The notes under the pieces are model-generated. The model made no database searches. It was given only the letters and a program-made list of their open reading frames with translations, and was not told the DNA's origin. From an uncultured Bacteroidales bacterium (GTDB taxonomy: Bacteria > Bacteroidota > Bacteroidia > Bacteroidales > Paludibacteraceae), in the NCBI GenBank assembly GCA_900321005.1, contig ONUF01000014.1, positions 1 through 43,456 on the forward strand: a stretch of DNA of 43,456 bases, read 5' to 3'. A program made the translations under genes and the position numbers. The number at the start of each line of letters is the position of its first letter. The first letter of the stretch is position 1. Below are positions 34,501-40,693 of this stretch, one piece after another.

Positions 34501-34646
34501 ATCGTCGTCAACGCCAAGTGATGGAATCGACCACCGGTCGCCAGGCTGCCATCTTAAGTTATGTGCTCCAGACCTGCGAGCGCTTCGGCCAATCGGAATT
34601 TGTGGACAAATACTATCCGGATTACGCTGCTTATGTTAACGATTAA
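31581..34646 (+). CDS. DUF2723 multi-pass membrane protein (glycosyltransferase-like)
   Basis: 1,021-residue protein typical of Bacteroidota. The N-terminal DUF2723 region resembles polyprenol-dependent mannosyltransferases: TMEPTASFWDCGEFISSAWKL followed by GHPPGAPFFMLMGHFF and about ten membrane helices to residue 300. More helices follow near 530-650. A large soluble part (about 660-1021) holds SNGDNDTFPLWYNQEVE and a TPR-like C-terminus. The substrate is not established here; a role in glycan transfer to surface or secreted proteins is plausible. The start at 31581 follows the promoter at 31525. The CobW-type gene overlaps its end by 14 bases. Confidence 0.9.
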   Translation: MKHFKLWNTLCGWLVFVIAAATYLLTMEPTASFWDCGEFISSAWKLDVGHPPGAPFFMLMGHFFSLFASDTAHVAMCVNALSALASAFTILFLFWTITALAKKLVQPDELWKGIALLGAGTIGALAYTFSDTFWFSAVEGEVYASSSLFTAVVFWLILKWDEQADEEGSDKWLILIAYLMGLSIGVHLLNLLTIPAIGLVYYFRRYAFSWKGLIYAFLASCLVLLVVLYGIIPGFPTLIGWFELAFVNGLGCPFNTGMWVCLILTVGLLVWAIIYTKKRSDIEYAENQGKNLWRWLNTGVLMLTVILIGYSSYAALVIRSNADTPMDQNSPDNVFSLKYYLNREQYGDRPLFYGQTYNAPVELRIEGNMCVPVEKKGHAQYAPAPKVEGEKDHYVITGYKTDYQYMKQFCMLFPRMYSSQGSHVSAYKEWANIKGRRIRYEYCGQQKTEYCPTFGENLRFFFRYQVNFMYWRYFMWNFVGRQNDLQSYGDITKGNWISGISFIDNAMLGDQDLLPTELKENKGHNVYYFLPLLLGIIGIVWQCGKRNEKGEGEGWKNFTLTFLLFFLTGLAIVLYLNQTPYQPRERDYAYAGSFYAFCIWIGLGVLALVDWINSALKSESGKACVALVASLLCLGVPALMAQQNWDDHDRSQRYSCRDFGANYLKSCETQAILFSNGDNDTFPLWYNQEVEEVGTDIRVCNLSYLQTDWYIAQMKRPYYDSKALPISWEYKDYMPGANEIARVDNRLGQPISVEKAFNFLRSDDPRTKTREGDNYLPSDQLYVETPDGEQIMFQKKRMYTRSQMMIMEMLSTNKWERPMYFCATVGNDYYLGLEPYMELTGLTYQITPTRSRDGQPRVNTEKMYENMMHKFQYGNMNIPGIYIDENLMRMCRTHRMMFAQLAEELIRENQRDKALEVLDFSEEQLPGYNIPYDYTSASMAQMYFLLHQDEKALAIMDVVANTCVEYLRFAQSLDRRQRQVMESTTGRQAAILSYVLQTCERFGQSEFVDKYYPDYAAYVND

Positions 34647-35847
34647 TAAAATACCGGTCTTGCTGCTCACGGGTTATCTCGGGAGCGGTAAGACCACGCT
34701 TTTGAACCGCATCCTGACGAATACCAAAGGCATTCGTTTTGCGGTCATTGTCAATGATATCGGCGAAGTCAATATCGACGCTTCGCTCATCCAGCAGGGC
34801 GGGGTGGTAAACCAGAATGACGACAGTCTTGTGGCCCTCCAAAACGGCTGTATCTGCTGCTCGCTGAAGATGGACCTGATCCAACAACTCCATGATTTGT
34901 GTGCGCAGAAAGCCTTCGATTACATCGTCATCGAGGCCTCGGGTATTTGTGAACCCGCACCGATCGCCCAGACCCTTTGCAGTTATGCCCAGATGGTGCC
35001 GCAGTTTGCCCAAGACGGACTGCCCGTTCTGGATTGTATCTGCGCCGTAGTAGACGCGCTGCGTCTGAGGGATGAGTTCCATGGGGGCGATGCTTTGGCG
35101 CATTATGTGCCCAAAGAAGAGGACTTGGAGGCGTTGGTCATCGAGCAAATCGAGTTCTGTAACCTCATCCTGCTCAACAAAGCCGCCGAGGTCACACCCG
35201 ACGAGTTGGCGCATATCAAATCCATCATCCGCGCTATCCAACCCAAGGCGGAGATCATCGAGACGAACTACTGCGATGTGGACCTCGACAAGCTGCTCAA
35301 TACCCACCTCTTTGACTTCGACCGCACCGCTACGTCGGCGACATGGATTCAGGAAGTCGAAGACGCGCATCACCATGAGCATCATCACCACGATGACGAC
35401 GATGATGAGGTGTCCCCCGATGAAACGGGGGAAACCCTAGACGGAAAGGGGCATGACCATGAAGGTCATGATCACCTCGCGGAGTTCGGTATTGACACCT
35501 ATGTATATTACGCGCGAAAACCTTTCGACCTCGGGCTCTTCGATGAGTTCGTCGCGGCGCACTGGCCGAAGAACGTGCTGCGTTGCAAAGGAATGTGCTA
35601 TTTTGCCGAAGAATACGACATGTGCTACCTCTTCGAGCAGGCCGGCAAACAGTTTAACCTGCGCAAAGCCGGTGAGTGGTTTGCTACCATGCCCAAAGAA
35701 GAACTCATGCAACTCATGGCGGATGATCCGCAGCTGCGCAAAGACTGGGATGACCAATACGGAGACCGTATGCAGAAACTGGTCTTCATCGGTCAGCACC
35801 TCGATAAGGCTGCCCTGAAAGCGGCTCTGGATAACTGCCTGCAGTAA
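34633..35847 (+). CDS. CobW/ZNG1-type G3E GTPase with His-rich loop
   Basis: Metal-chaperone GTPase of 404 residues. GYLGSGKTTLL (Walker A) and the metal-binding NGCICCSL (CxCC) are present. A His/Asp-rich loop (about residues 243-277, HHHEHHHHDDDDDE, then GHDHEGHDH) separates the GTPase from the CobW C-terminal domain. Such proteins deliver zinc or cobalt to client enzymes. The start is the ATG at 34633, because the upstream frame lies within the DUF2723 gene. The loop codons include a perfect 7-base-pair hairpin (35413-35432). It converges with the O-methyltransferase 6 bases away, with no clear terminator. Confidence 0.9.
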   Translation: MLTINKIPVLLLTGYLGSGKTTLLNRILTNTKGIRFAVIVNDIGEVNIDASLIQQGGVVNQNDDSLVALQNGCICCSLKMDLIQQLHDLCAQKAFDYIVIEASGICEPAPIAQTLCSYAQMVPQFAQDGLPVLDCICAVVDALRLRDEFHGGDALAHYVPKEEDLEALVIEQIEFCNLILLNKAAEVTPDELAHIKSIIRAIQPKAEIIETNYCDVDLDKLLNTHLFDFDRTATSATWIQEVEDAHHHEHHHHDDDDDEVSPDETGETLDGKGHDHEGHDHLAEFGIDTYVYYARKPFDLGLFDEFVAAHWPKNVLRCKGMCYFAEEYDMCYLFEQAGKQFNLRKAGEWFATMPKEELMQLMADDPQLRKDWDDQYGDRMQKLVFIGQHLDKAALKAALDNCLQ

Positions 35848-35853
35848 AACTGA

Positions 35854-36510
35854 CTACTTGATCTTCCTGATCATCGTCAGTCCGTCACGCAAAGGGAGGA
35901 TGACCTGCTCAAAGCGGTCGTCCTCTTTTACTTTATCGTTGAAGGCTCTGAGCCCTAAGGTCTGTTTGTCCTTGTCGTACGCCGGATCGATGATATGTCC
36001 GTCCCAGAGCGTGTTGTCCGCTAATATAAATCCGCCAACCGGCACGAGCGGATACACCAGATCCAGGTACGCGCAGTACTCCCGCTTGTCGGCGTCGATA
36101 AAGACAAGGTCGTAAAGCGCTTCGCTGTTTATTGCTTCGCGTTTATTGCCTTCGGCGTTTAGGACTTCTTTGCAATCACCAATGCGCAATTCTATCCGCT
36201 CGCATAGAGGTGAGCGCGATAAATTGCGTCGTATTGTCTCTTCGAGTTCATCATTATGCTCGATGGTCACCATTTTCCCGTCTTCTGCCAGCCCCTCGGC
36301 CAGGCAAAGCGCAGAATAACCGGTGAACGTCCCGAGTTCCAAGATCCGCTTCGGACGGATCATGTGACTGATCATACTCAGCACGCGCCCTTGCACGTGC
36401 CCGCTCAGCATATGCGGATTTAAAATATGGACATGCGTGTCGCGCGTAATAGCCTCCAAAACGGCGTTTTCGGGGCTTGAATGCGCAGAAATATACTCGT
36501 CAAGTATCAT
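35854..36510 (-). CDS. SAM-dependent O-methyltransferase (class I, caffeoyl-CoA/YrrM-like)
   Basis: 218-residue Rossmann methyltransferase. ILELGTFTGYSALCLAEGL is the SAM motif, VTIEHNDE follows, and LVFIDADKREYC gives the metal-binding Asp of the family. Start at 36510, directly after its promoter, instead of 36552. Between motif II and the DAD motif the protein has an extra loop (NAEGNKREAINSEALYD) encoded by a 14-16-base repeat at 36119-36161. Substrate unknown. It is divergent from the Lrp-type regulator gene and shares its promoter region, so it may be a target of that regulator. Confidence 0.88.
   Translation of the reverse strand: MILDEYISAHSSPENAVLEAITRDTHVHILNPHMLSGHVQGRVLSMISHMIRPKRILELGTFTGYSALCLAEGLAEDGKMVTIEHNDELEETIRRNLSRSPLCERIELRIGDCKEVLNAEGNKREAINSEALYDLVFIDADKREYCAYLDLVYPLVPVGGFILADNTLWDGHIIDPAYDKDKQTLGLRAFNDKVKEDDRFEQVILPLRDGLTMIRKIK
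36119..36161 (-). repeat. 14-16-base repeat inside the O-methyltransferase gene
   Basis: Three related units on the forward strand: GCTTCGCTGTTTA (36119-36131), TTGCTTCGCGTTTA (36132-36145) and TTGCCTTCGGCGTTTA (36146-36161). They encode an extra loop and keep the frame. Confidence 0.65.
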
Positions 36511-36529
36511 AATGTTACAGATTTTGCGA

Positions 36530-36561
36530 CAAAAGTACAAAAAAATTTGCATATATCCAAA
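36530..36561 (-). promoter_or_regulatory. O-methyltransferase promoter
   Basis: Reverse-strand TTTG (36561-36558), 20 bases, TACTTTTG (36537-36530), about 20 bases before the ATG at 36510. It is interleaved with the Lrp-type gene promoter. Confidence 0.78.
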
Positions 36562-36577
36562 AAAAAATGTACCTTTG
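36546..36577 (+). promoter_or_regulatory. Lrp-type regulator promoter
   Basis: TTTG (36546-36549), 20 bases, TACCTTTG (36570-36577). Its -33 lies in the spacer of the opposite promoter and the other way round, so both cannot easily be bound by polymerase at the same time. Confidence 0.78.
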
Positions 36578-36606
36578 CGCTCAAATTAAATCATTTTAAC
36601 AAAATA

Positions 36607-37065
36607 ATGGAAAAAATTGACGAATTAGATCGCAAAATCCTCAAGATTATTACGAAGAGTGCACGTATCCCGTTCAAGGATGTAGCGGAACAGTGTGGAG
36701 TGAGTCGCGCGGCGGTACATCAGCGCGTGCAGAAGATGTTTGACAACGGCGTCATCACCGGCTCCAGTTACCATGTGCAGCCGAAGATGTTAGGCTACCA
36801 GCTCTGCGTCTATATCGGTATCACGATGGAGAAAGCGTCTATGTACAACCAGGTGATTTCTGCGCTGAACGAGATTCCCGAGGTAGTGGAAGCCCAATAT
36901 ACCTTAGGCGCTTTCGGTATCCTCATCAAGGTCTATGCCCGCGATAACGAGCACTTGTTGCATATCCTGAATACGAAGATTCAGACGATCCCGGGTGTGG
37001 CGGATACCACGACGCTCACCGCCCTCGCGCAACCTATCTATCGTCAACTTCCTATAGAAATCTGA
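36607..37065 (+). CDS. Lrp/AsnC family transcriptional regulator
   Basis: 152-residue regulator: N-terminal winged helix-turn-helix (DELDRKILKIITKSARIPFKDVAE, recognition helix at VSRAAVHQRV) and C-terminal RAM domain (from about residue 70) that binds amino acids and sets the oligomeric state. The start at 36607 follows the promoter; the long upstream frame is rejected. The divergent interleaved promoter suggests autoregulation and control of the O-methyltransferase. A run of 7-base repeats begins at its stop codon. Confidence 0.92.
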   Translation: MEKIDELDRKILKIITKSARIPFKDVAEQCGVSRAAVHQRVQKMFDNGVITGSSYHVQPKMLGYQLCVYIGITMEKASMYNQVISALNEIPEVVEAQYTLGAFGILIKVYARDNEHLLHILNTKIQTIPGVADTTTLTALAQPIYRQLPIEI

Positions 37066-37118
37066 AAACTGATTACTGATTACTGATTACTGATTACTGA
37101 TTACTGATTACTGATTAC
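37063..37118 (+). repeat. 7-base array between the regulator gene and trpS
   Basis: The stop TGA opens the first unit TGAAAAC (37063-37069), followed by seven perfect TGATTAC units (37070-37118), then TAAC and the trpS ATG. Nearly the whole gap is repeat. Because 7 is not a multiple of 3, the TGA falls in all three frames. Confidence 0.95.
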
Positions 37119-37122
37119 TAAC

Positions 37123-38112
37123 ATGGAAAGAGTCATTAGTGGAATACGCCCTACGGGAAACCTGCACCTCGGTAATTATTTCGGGGCGGTGAAGAGTTTT
37201 GTGAAGATGCAAGAGGAGTACGACTGCATGTTCTTTATTGCCGATTGGCATTCGCTCACGACCCATCCGACACCGGAAAATATACGTAACTCCGTGAAGA
37301 CGATCCTCAGCGAATACCTCGCTTGCGGTATCGATCCCGAGAAGGCGCCAATCTATGTGCAGAGCGACGTGAAGCAGGTGCTCGAACTCTATCTGTACCT
37401 CAATATGAACGCCTATTTGGGCGAACTCGAGCGCGTCACGTCCTTCAAGGAGAAAGTGCGCAAACAACCCGATAACGTCAACGCAGGACTGCTCACCTAT
37501 CCCTGTCTTATGGCGGCGGATATCCTCATGCACAAGGCCGATAAAGTGCCCGTCGGAAAGGACCAGGAGCAGAACATGGAAATGGCGCGACTCTTCGCCC
37601 GTAGATTCAACAGAATCTATAATGTCGAGTATTTCAAAGAACCCGCCTCCTTCCATTTTGCCGACAAAGCGGTCAAAGTACCGGGTCTCGACGGAACGGG
37701 AAAGATGGGTAAATCCGAAGGCAACTGCCTCTATCTCTGCGATGACGAGAAGACCGTCACCAAGAAGATCATGCGGGCGGTGACCGATCAGGGACCTACC
37801 CAACTCAACCAGGAGAAACCCGAAGTCATCCAGAACCTCTTCACGCTCTGCGATTTGCTCTGCGGACCCGAGGCGACGGAGTACTACAACGACCTCTATA
37901 ACCGCATGGAGATCCGCTACGGCGACATGAAGAAGCAGATGGCGGCGGACGCCAATAAACTGCTGGCGCCGATCCGCGAACGCATCCTTGCGTACTCCTC
38001 CGACGATGCCTTCCTCGAGCGCGTCATGCGCGACGGAGCCGAGAAAGCCGCTGCCCGCGCAGAGAAAACCATCGAAGAGGTCCGCGAGATCATCGGTTTT
38101 AGAAAAATCTAA
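37123..38112 (+). CDS. trpS: Tryptophanyl-tRNA synthetase
   Basis: Class I aminoacyl-tRNA synthetase of 329 residues that charges tRNA-Trp. The HIGH-type motif is GNLHLGNYFG (near residue 12) and the KMSKS-type motif is KMGKSEGN (near residue 193). RPTGNLHLG at the N-terminus is characteristic of TrpRS. The length is the bacterial norm. Translation starts 4 bases after the TGATTAC array; the next gene begins in an 8-base array that starts at its stop. Confidence 0.96.
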   Translation: MERVISGIRPTGNLHLGNYFGAVKSFVKMQEEYDCMFFIADWHSLTTHPTPENIRNSVKTILSEYLACGIDPEKAPIYVQSDVKQVLELYLYLNMNAYLGELERVTSFKEKVRKQPDNVNAGLLTYPCLMAADILMHKADKVPVGKDQEQNMEMARLFARRFNRIYNVEYFKEPASFHFADKAVKVPGLDGTGKMGKSEGNCLYLCDDEKTVTKKIMRAVTDQGPTQLNQEKPEVIQNLFTLCDLLCGPEATEYYNDLYNRMEIRYGDMKKQMAADANKLLAPIRERILAYSSDDAFLERVMRDGAEKAAARAEKTIEEVREIIGFRKI

Positions 38113-38117
38113 TCGGT

Positions 38118-38149
38118 CGGAATACCGGAATATCGATATACCGATATGT
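38118..38149 (+). repeat. 8-base array between trpS and the lipoprotein gene
   Basis: CGGAATAC, CGGAATAT, CGATATAC, CGATATGT (38118-38149). The last unit contains the ATG start codon at 38146, so the start codon itself is part of the array. Confidence 0.85.
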
Positions 38150-38397
38150 CGAAAAAACTCTACATATTATTTGTAACGGCGGCCTTTTTCGCCGCCTGCT
38201 CGACGGCGAACAGCATCCCCATCGACGATGCCTACTATTCGCCTGAGATAGAGTCGCCCGCGCCCGCAACTACTTCCGCGCCTAAAACTGCAGCGCCCTC
38301 TAGTGCTTCTAGTGCTTCTAGTGCTTCTAGTCAATCTAGTTCCTCCATCGAGTACCTCAATGTCCAAGACACCACCGTAACCATCCGCATCAAATGA
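38146..38397 (+). CDS. Small putative lipoprotein (83 aa) with Ser/Ala repeat
   Basis: Residues 1-17 form a lipoprotein signal ending FFAAC, so Cys18 would be lipidated. The mature part is Pro/Ala/Ser-rich, with SAS repeated three times (codons in 9-base repeats at 38301-38340), and ends in a short beta-like stretch (YLNVQDTTVTIRIK). No family is recognised. Its stop overlaps the start of the barrel gene (ATGA), so the two are probably made together; it may be an accessory of that outer-membrane protein. Confidence 0.7.
   Translation: MSKKLYILFVTAAFFAACSTANSIPIDDAYYSPEIESPAPATTSAPKTAAPSSASSASSASSQSSSSIEYLNVQDTTVTIRIK
38301..38340 (+). repeat. 9-base in-frame array in the lipoprotein gene
   Basis: TAGTGCTTC three times, then TAGTCAATC and TAGT, encoding Ser-Ala-Ser units. 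A 9-base unit can change copy number without frameshift. Confidence 0.85.
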
Positions 38398-39740
38398 AAC
38401 GAGCCCTTTACATAGCATTTTTGGTCTGTACTCTGTATTCTGTACTCTGTACTCCAATTCTCGCCCAAGATGTCCAGCGTCTCGGCGAGCGGTCGATCAT
38501 GGGCACGGCGCGTTATGTGGGCATGGGCGGTGCGATGACGGCTGTCGGCGGAGATCCCTCGGCGGCGCTCGACAACCCGGCCGGACTGGGCTTGTACCGC
38601 CATCACGAAGTGCTGCTCACGCTCGATGATGCGATAGATAACATCTACCAGCGCGGCACGAACCTCAGGGGCAAAACGAACCTCTTCATGGCGCCGCAGG
38701 CATCTATCGTCATTCATATACCGACCGGCGCAGTGGACGGGGTAGGCGTACAGGCGCATAACTTCCTCTTCTCGTACCACCGCGTGCAGTCCTATAACCG
38801 CTTCTATGACGTGCAAGGCCTCGAAGGCATCCCTTCGCTCGGCGAACTCTTTGCGTCCACCGGCGTGGACCTCGGTATCCCGTATTGTACGGAGCGTATG
38901 AATGCCACCAACGCGATCAGGTTGCGCGAGTGGGGCTATGTCAATAACTATTCCTTCGACTGGGCGATGAATATCGCGCATAAGTGGTATGTGGGCCTCG
39001 GGCTGCGGATCCACTCTTTCTCGTTCAGCGGCGAAGCGGAGTATGACGAGACCTTCGATATCTATAACGCCCAACAGCAGGTGTGGTATAACAACAACTG
39101 GACTTCGTTGCTCTTCAACGGCGCGGGAGTCAGTATGTCGGCGGGGCTTATCTGTCGCCCGCTGTCCTGGCTGCGTCTGGGCTTCGGTCTCGAGACACCG
39201 TCTGTCGGCAAGATGCGCCGCAGTACCAACGGCGACCTCCAGGCGCGCACGGACTCCGTGCGGAACACCAGTTGGGCGACGGATAAGGAGTTCACGGACT
39301 ACCATCAGCCGTTGCATATCAGTACCTCGGTCGCTTTTCAGGTCAACTATTACGCCATGATCGCGCTCCAGTATGACTACCGTCATCAGTCGGGCGCCCT
39401 CGATAATCACGGTTTCCGCATGGGACTGGAAATCATCCCTGTGCCGGGACTGTATATCAATGCCGGCTATGCCTACGAGAGCGCTTTCTCGCGCTCGAAT
39501 AATGTCCGGCATGTGGACCCGACTTTGCACCGCCAGGATGCCTATTTCCAGCGCCTCAGGTGGTCGCAGTATGTCTCGGGAGGACTGGGCTACAGAGGAC
39601 AATATTTCGTGGTGCAAGCGGCCTACCAGTACCGCTGGCAGCGTATGCAGCTCTATGCCCACGAGAATGCCGTGGATAACCCCTACGATCTCAATTCCGC
39701 CACCCACCGCATCGTTGTAACCCTGGGCTGGCGGCGGTAA
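38394..39740 (+). CDS. Outer-membrane beta-barrel protein (OMPP1/FadL-like)
   Basis: 448-residue outer-membrane protein. The signal peptide (about 1-24) ends ILAQ. The mature N-terminus has the family pattern ARYVGMGGAMTAVGGDPSAA, with DNPAGLGLY. The rest is alternating amphipathic strands with aromatic belts and ends in VVTLGWRR, a typical barrel end. Such proteins pass hydrophobic compounds or serve as surface anchors; the substrate here is unknown. Part of the signal peptide (VCTLYSVLCTP) is encoded by four 7-base repeats (38425-38452). Confidence 0.85.
   Translation: MKRALYIAFLVCTLYSVLCTPILAQDVQRLGERSIMGTARYVGMGGAMTAVGGDPSAALDNPAGLGLYRHHEVLLTLDDAIDNIYQRGTNLRGKTNLFMAPQASIVIHIPTGAVDGVGVQAHNFLFSYHRVQSYNRFYDVQGLEGIPSLGELFASTGVDLGIPYCTERMNATNAIRLREWGYVNNYSFDWAMNIAHKWYVGLGLRIHSFSFSGEAEYDETFDIYNAQQQVWYNNNWTSLLFNGAGVSMSAGLICRPLSWLRLGFGLETPSVGKMRRSTNGDLQARTDSVRNTSWATDKEFTDYHQPLHISTSVAFQVNYYAMIALQYDYRHQSGALDNHGFRMGLEIIPVPGLYINAGYAYESAFSRSNNVRHVDPTLHRQDAYFQRLRWSQYVSGGLGYRGQYFVVQAAYQYRWQRMQLYAHENAVDNPYDLNSATHRIVVTLGWRR
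38425..38452 (+). repeat. 7-base array inside a signal-peptide coding region
   Basis: TCTGTAC, TCTGTAT, TCTGTAC, TCTGTAC in the first 20 codons of the barrel gene. A change of one unit would shift the frame and abolish the protein, so this could be a phase-variable switch (inference). Confidence 0.85.
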
Positions 39741-39743
39741 TAA

Positions 39744-39782
39744 CTTACAATTTAATGGCTTAACAGTTTAACAGCTTAACAT
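39744..39782 (+). repeat. 8-base-periodic array after the barrel gene stop
   Basis: After TAATAA: CTTACAA, TTTAATGG, CTTAACAG, TTTAACAG, CTTAACAT. The last three units are near-identical. Confidence 0.7.
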
Positions 39783-40020
39783 AAGTGTCGTACAACGCAT
39801 AGGAACCGGAAAACTCAACAAATAACAACTAACCGAGTGCAAATGCTTCACTAATGGCGTGCCGGTACTCTACGCCGAGACCCACGAAAGTGGTAGCGAT
39901 GAGGTGGCCGGATTACAGAGGAAAAAGCAGGCCTCAAATCCTATTCTCAGGAAGTTTTCTCGAGCAAAAGTTGTGCGACGCTTTTTTTGTGCCAAAAAAT
40001 GAAATTTTTGTGGCAGAAAA
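39783..40020. other. Gene-poor stretch with a possible coding remnant or structured RNA
   Basis: The 335-base gap 39741-40075 holds the 8-base array, then this stretch, then a promoter. Bases about 39862-39900 can form two small stems: GGCGT/ACGCC and CCCAC-GAAA-GTGG. The frame reading TNGVPVLYAETHESGSDEVAG (near 39853-39915) has codon use like real genes but no start codon. Either reading is tentative. Confidence 0.25.
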
Positions 40021-40052
40021 TTTGGAAAATTCAAAAAAATGTAGTATCTTTG
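40021..40052 (+). promoter_or_regulatory. Promoter of the 122-aa gene
   Basis: TTTG (40021-40024), 20 bases, TATCTTTG (40045-40052), 23 bases before the ATG at 40076. Confidence 0.8.
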
Positions 40053-40075
40053 CAGCAAATTTGAGAGACAAACAA

Positions 40076-40444
40076 ATGGCAGGAAAACGGATAGCGATGT
40101 CGGCCGCGTTTGAGTGGTATAGAGGCGAGTTGGATCAAGACCTCTATTTGCGTAGTTTGGTGAAAGATAAGCACAAAGTGATGGCTGTTTGCAAGAAACC
40201 GAAATACACCAAAGCGCAACGCAAAAAGATGGCGGAACGTCCTCAGATTAAGCGCTTTAACGCGGTTAATGTGGAGGCGCAAAAGATCTACCACGATCCG
40301 ATTCTGCGGGCCGAATGGGAGGAACGTCATGAAGTTTTCAAAATTGAGGCAAAAAGGAAGGGTGAATATACTTATCCTCGGCTCTGGGACTTCATCCGCC
40401 ATGAGTTAAATCTCGCGAAGAAAGAGGCAGAGAAATCGGAATAG
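40076..40444 (+). CDS. Hypothetical basic protein (122 aa)
   Basis: The start is placed at 40076 because a strong promoter ends at 40052, inside the longer frame from 39854. The product is Lys/Arg-rich (KKPKYTKAQRKKMAER), with mostly helical prediction by eye and no signal peptide or membrane segment. It begins MAGKRIAMSAAFEWYRGE. No family is recognised. It is a single-gene transcript followed by a hairpin at 40479-40516. Confidence 0.65.
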   Translation: MAGKRIAMSAAFEWYRGELDQDLYLRSLVKDKHKVMAVCKKPKYTKAQRKKMAERPQIKRFNAVNVEAQKIYHDPILRAEWEERHEVFKIEAKRKGEYTYPRLWDFIRHELNLAKKEAEKSE

Positions 40445-40478
40445 CCTTCATTTTCCGGACATTAGAAATTATATCGTT

Positions 40479-40516
40479 AAGCTCATATGAATCTTGAATG
40501 AGGTTTATATGAGCTT
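40479..40516 (+). terminator. Hairpin after the 122-aa gene
   Basis: AAGCTCATAT and ATATGAGCTT are perfect 10-base complements with an 18-base loop. The downstream T-run is short, so it may be a weak terminator. The remainder of 40445-40636 shows no gene. Confidence 0.5.
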
Positions 40517-40636
40517 TGTATAAGCTATATAGTTTGGCAGGGAAAGGATAGGGAAATATGAGGACGCGGGATTGAGGGGCGCAGAGAGGAAACGGAGATA
40601 AAACGAACGATAAATTAAAGAAAAAGTTCTTAAAAT

Positions 40637-40668
40637 CTTGTATATATCAAAAAAAATCCGTACCTTTG
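40637..40668 (+). promoter_or_regulatory. Promoter of the zeta-toxin-like operon
   Basis: CTTG (40637-40640), 20 bases, TACCTTTG (40661-40668), then a 20-base leader containing AAAGGAAG just before the ATG at 40694. This Shine-Dalgarno-like sequence is stronger than at most other genes in the window. Confidence 0.75.
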
Positions 40669-40693
40669 CAGCCGCAAAGGTTAAGAAAGGAAG

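Noticed and set aside
37063-37118. CRISPR-like array
   Set aside because: The units are 7 bases long and directly adjacent, with no spacers and no cas genes nearby.
38331-39707. Long leftward frame (458 aa) opposite the barrel gene
   Set aside because: Shadow of a gene with a clear signal peptide and barrel pattern on the forward strand.
39854-40075. Upstream extension of the 122-aa protein
   Set aside because: A strong promoter at 40021-40052 lies inside the extension, so translation must start later, at 40076.
498-40444. Homology between the 139-aa (498-917) and 122-aa (40076-40444) proteins
   Set aside because: Only a loose D-P-x-x-R and Lys/Glu-rich resemblance was seen, which is expected for charged helices.
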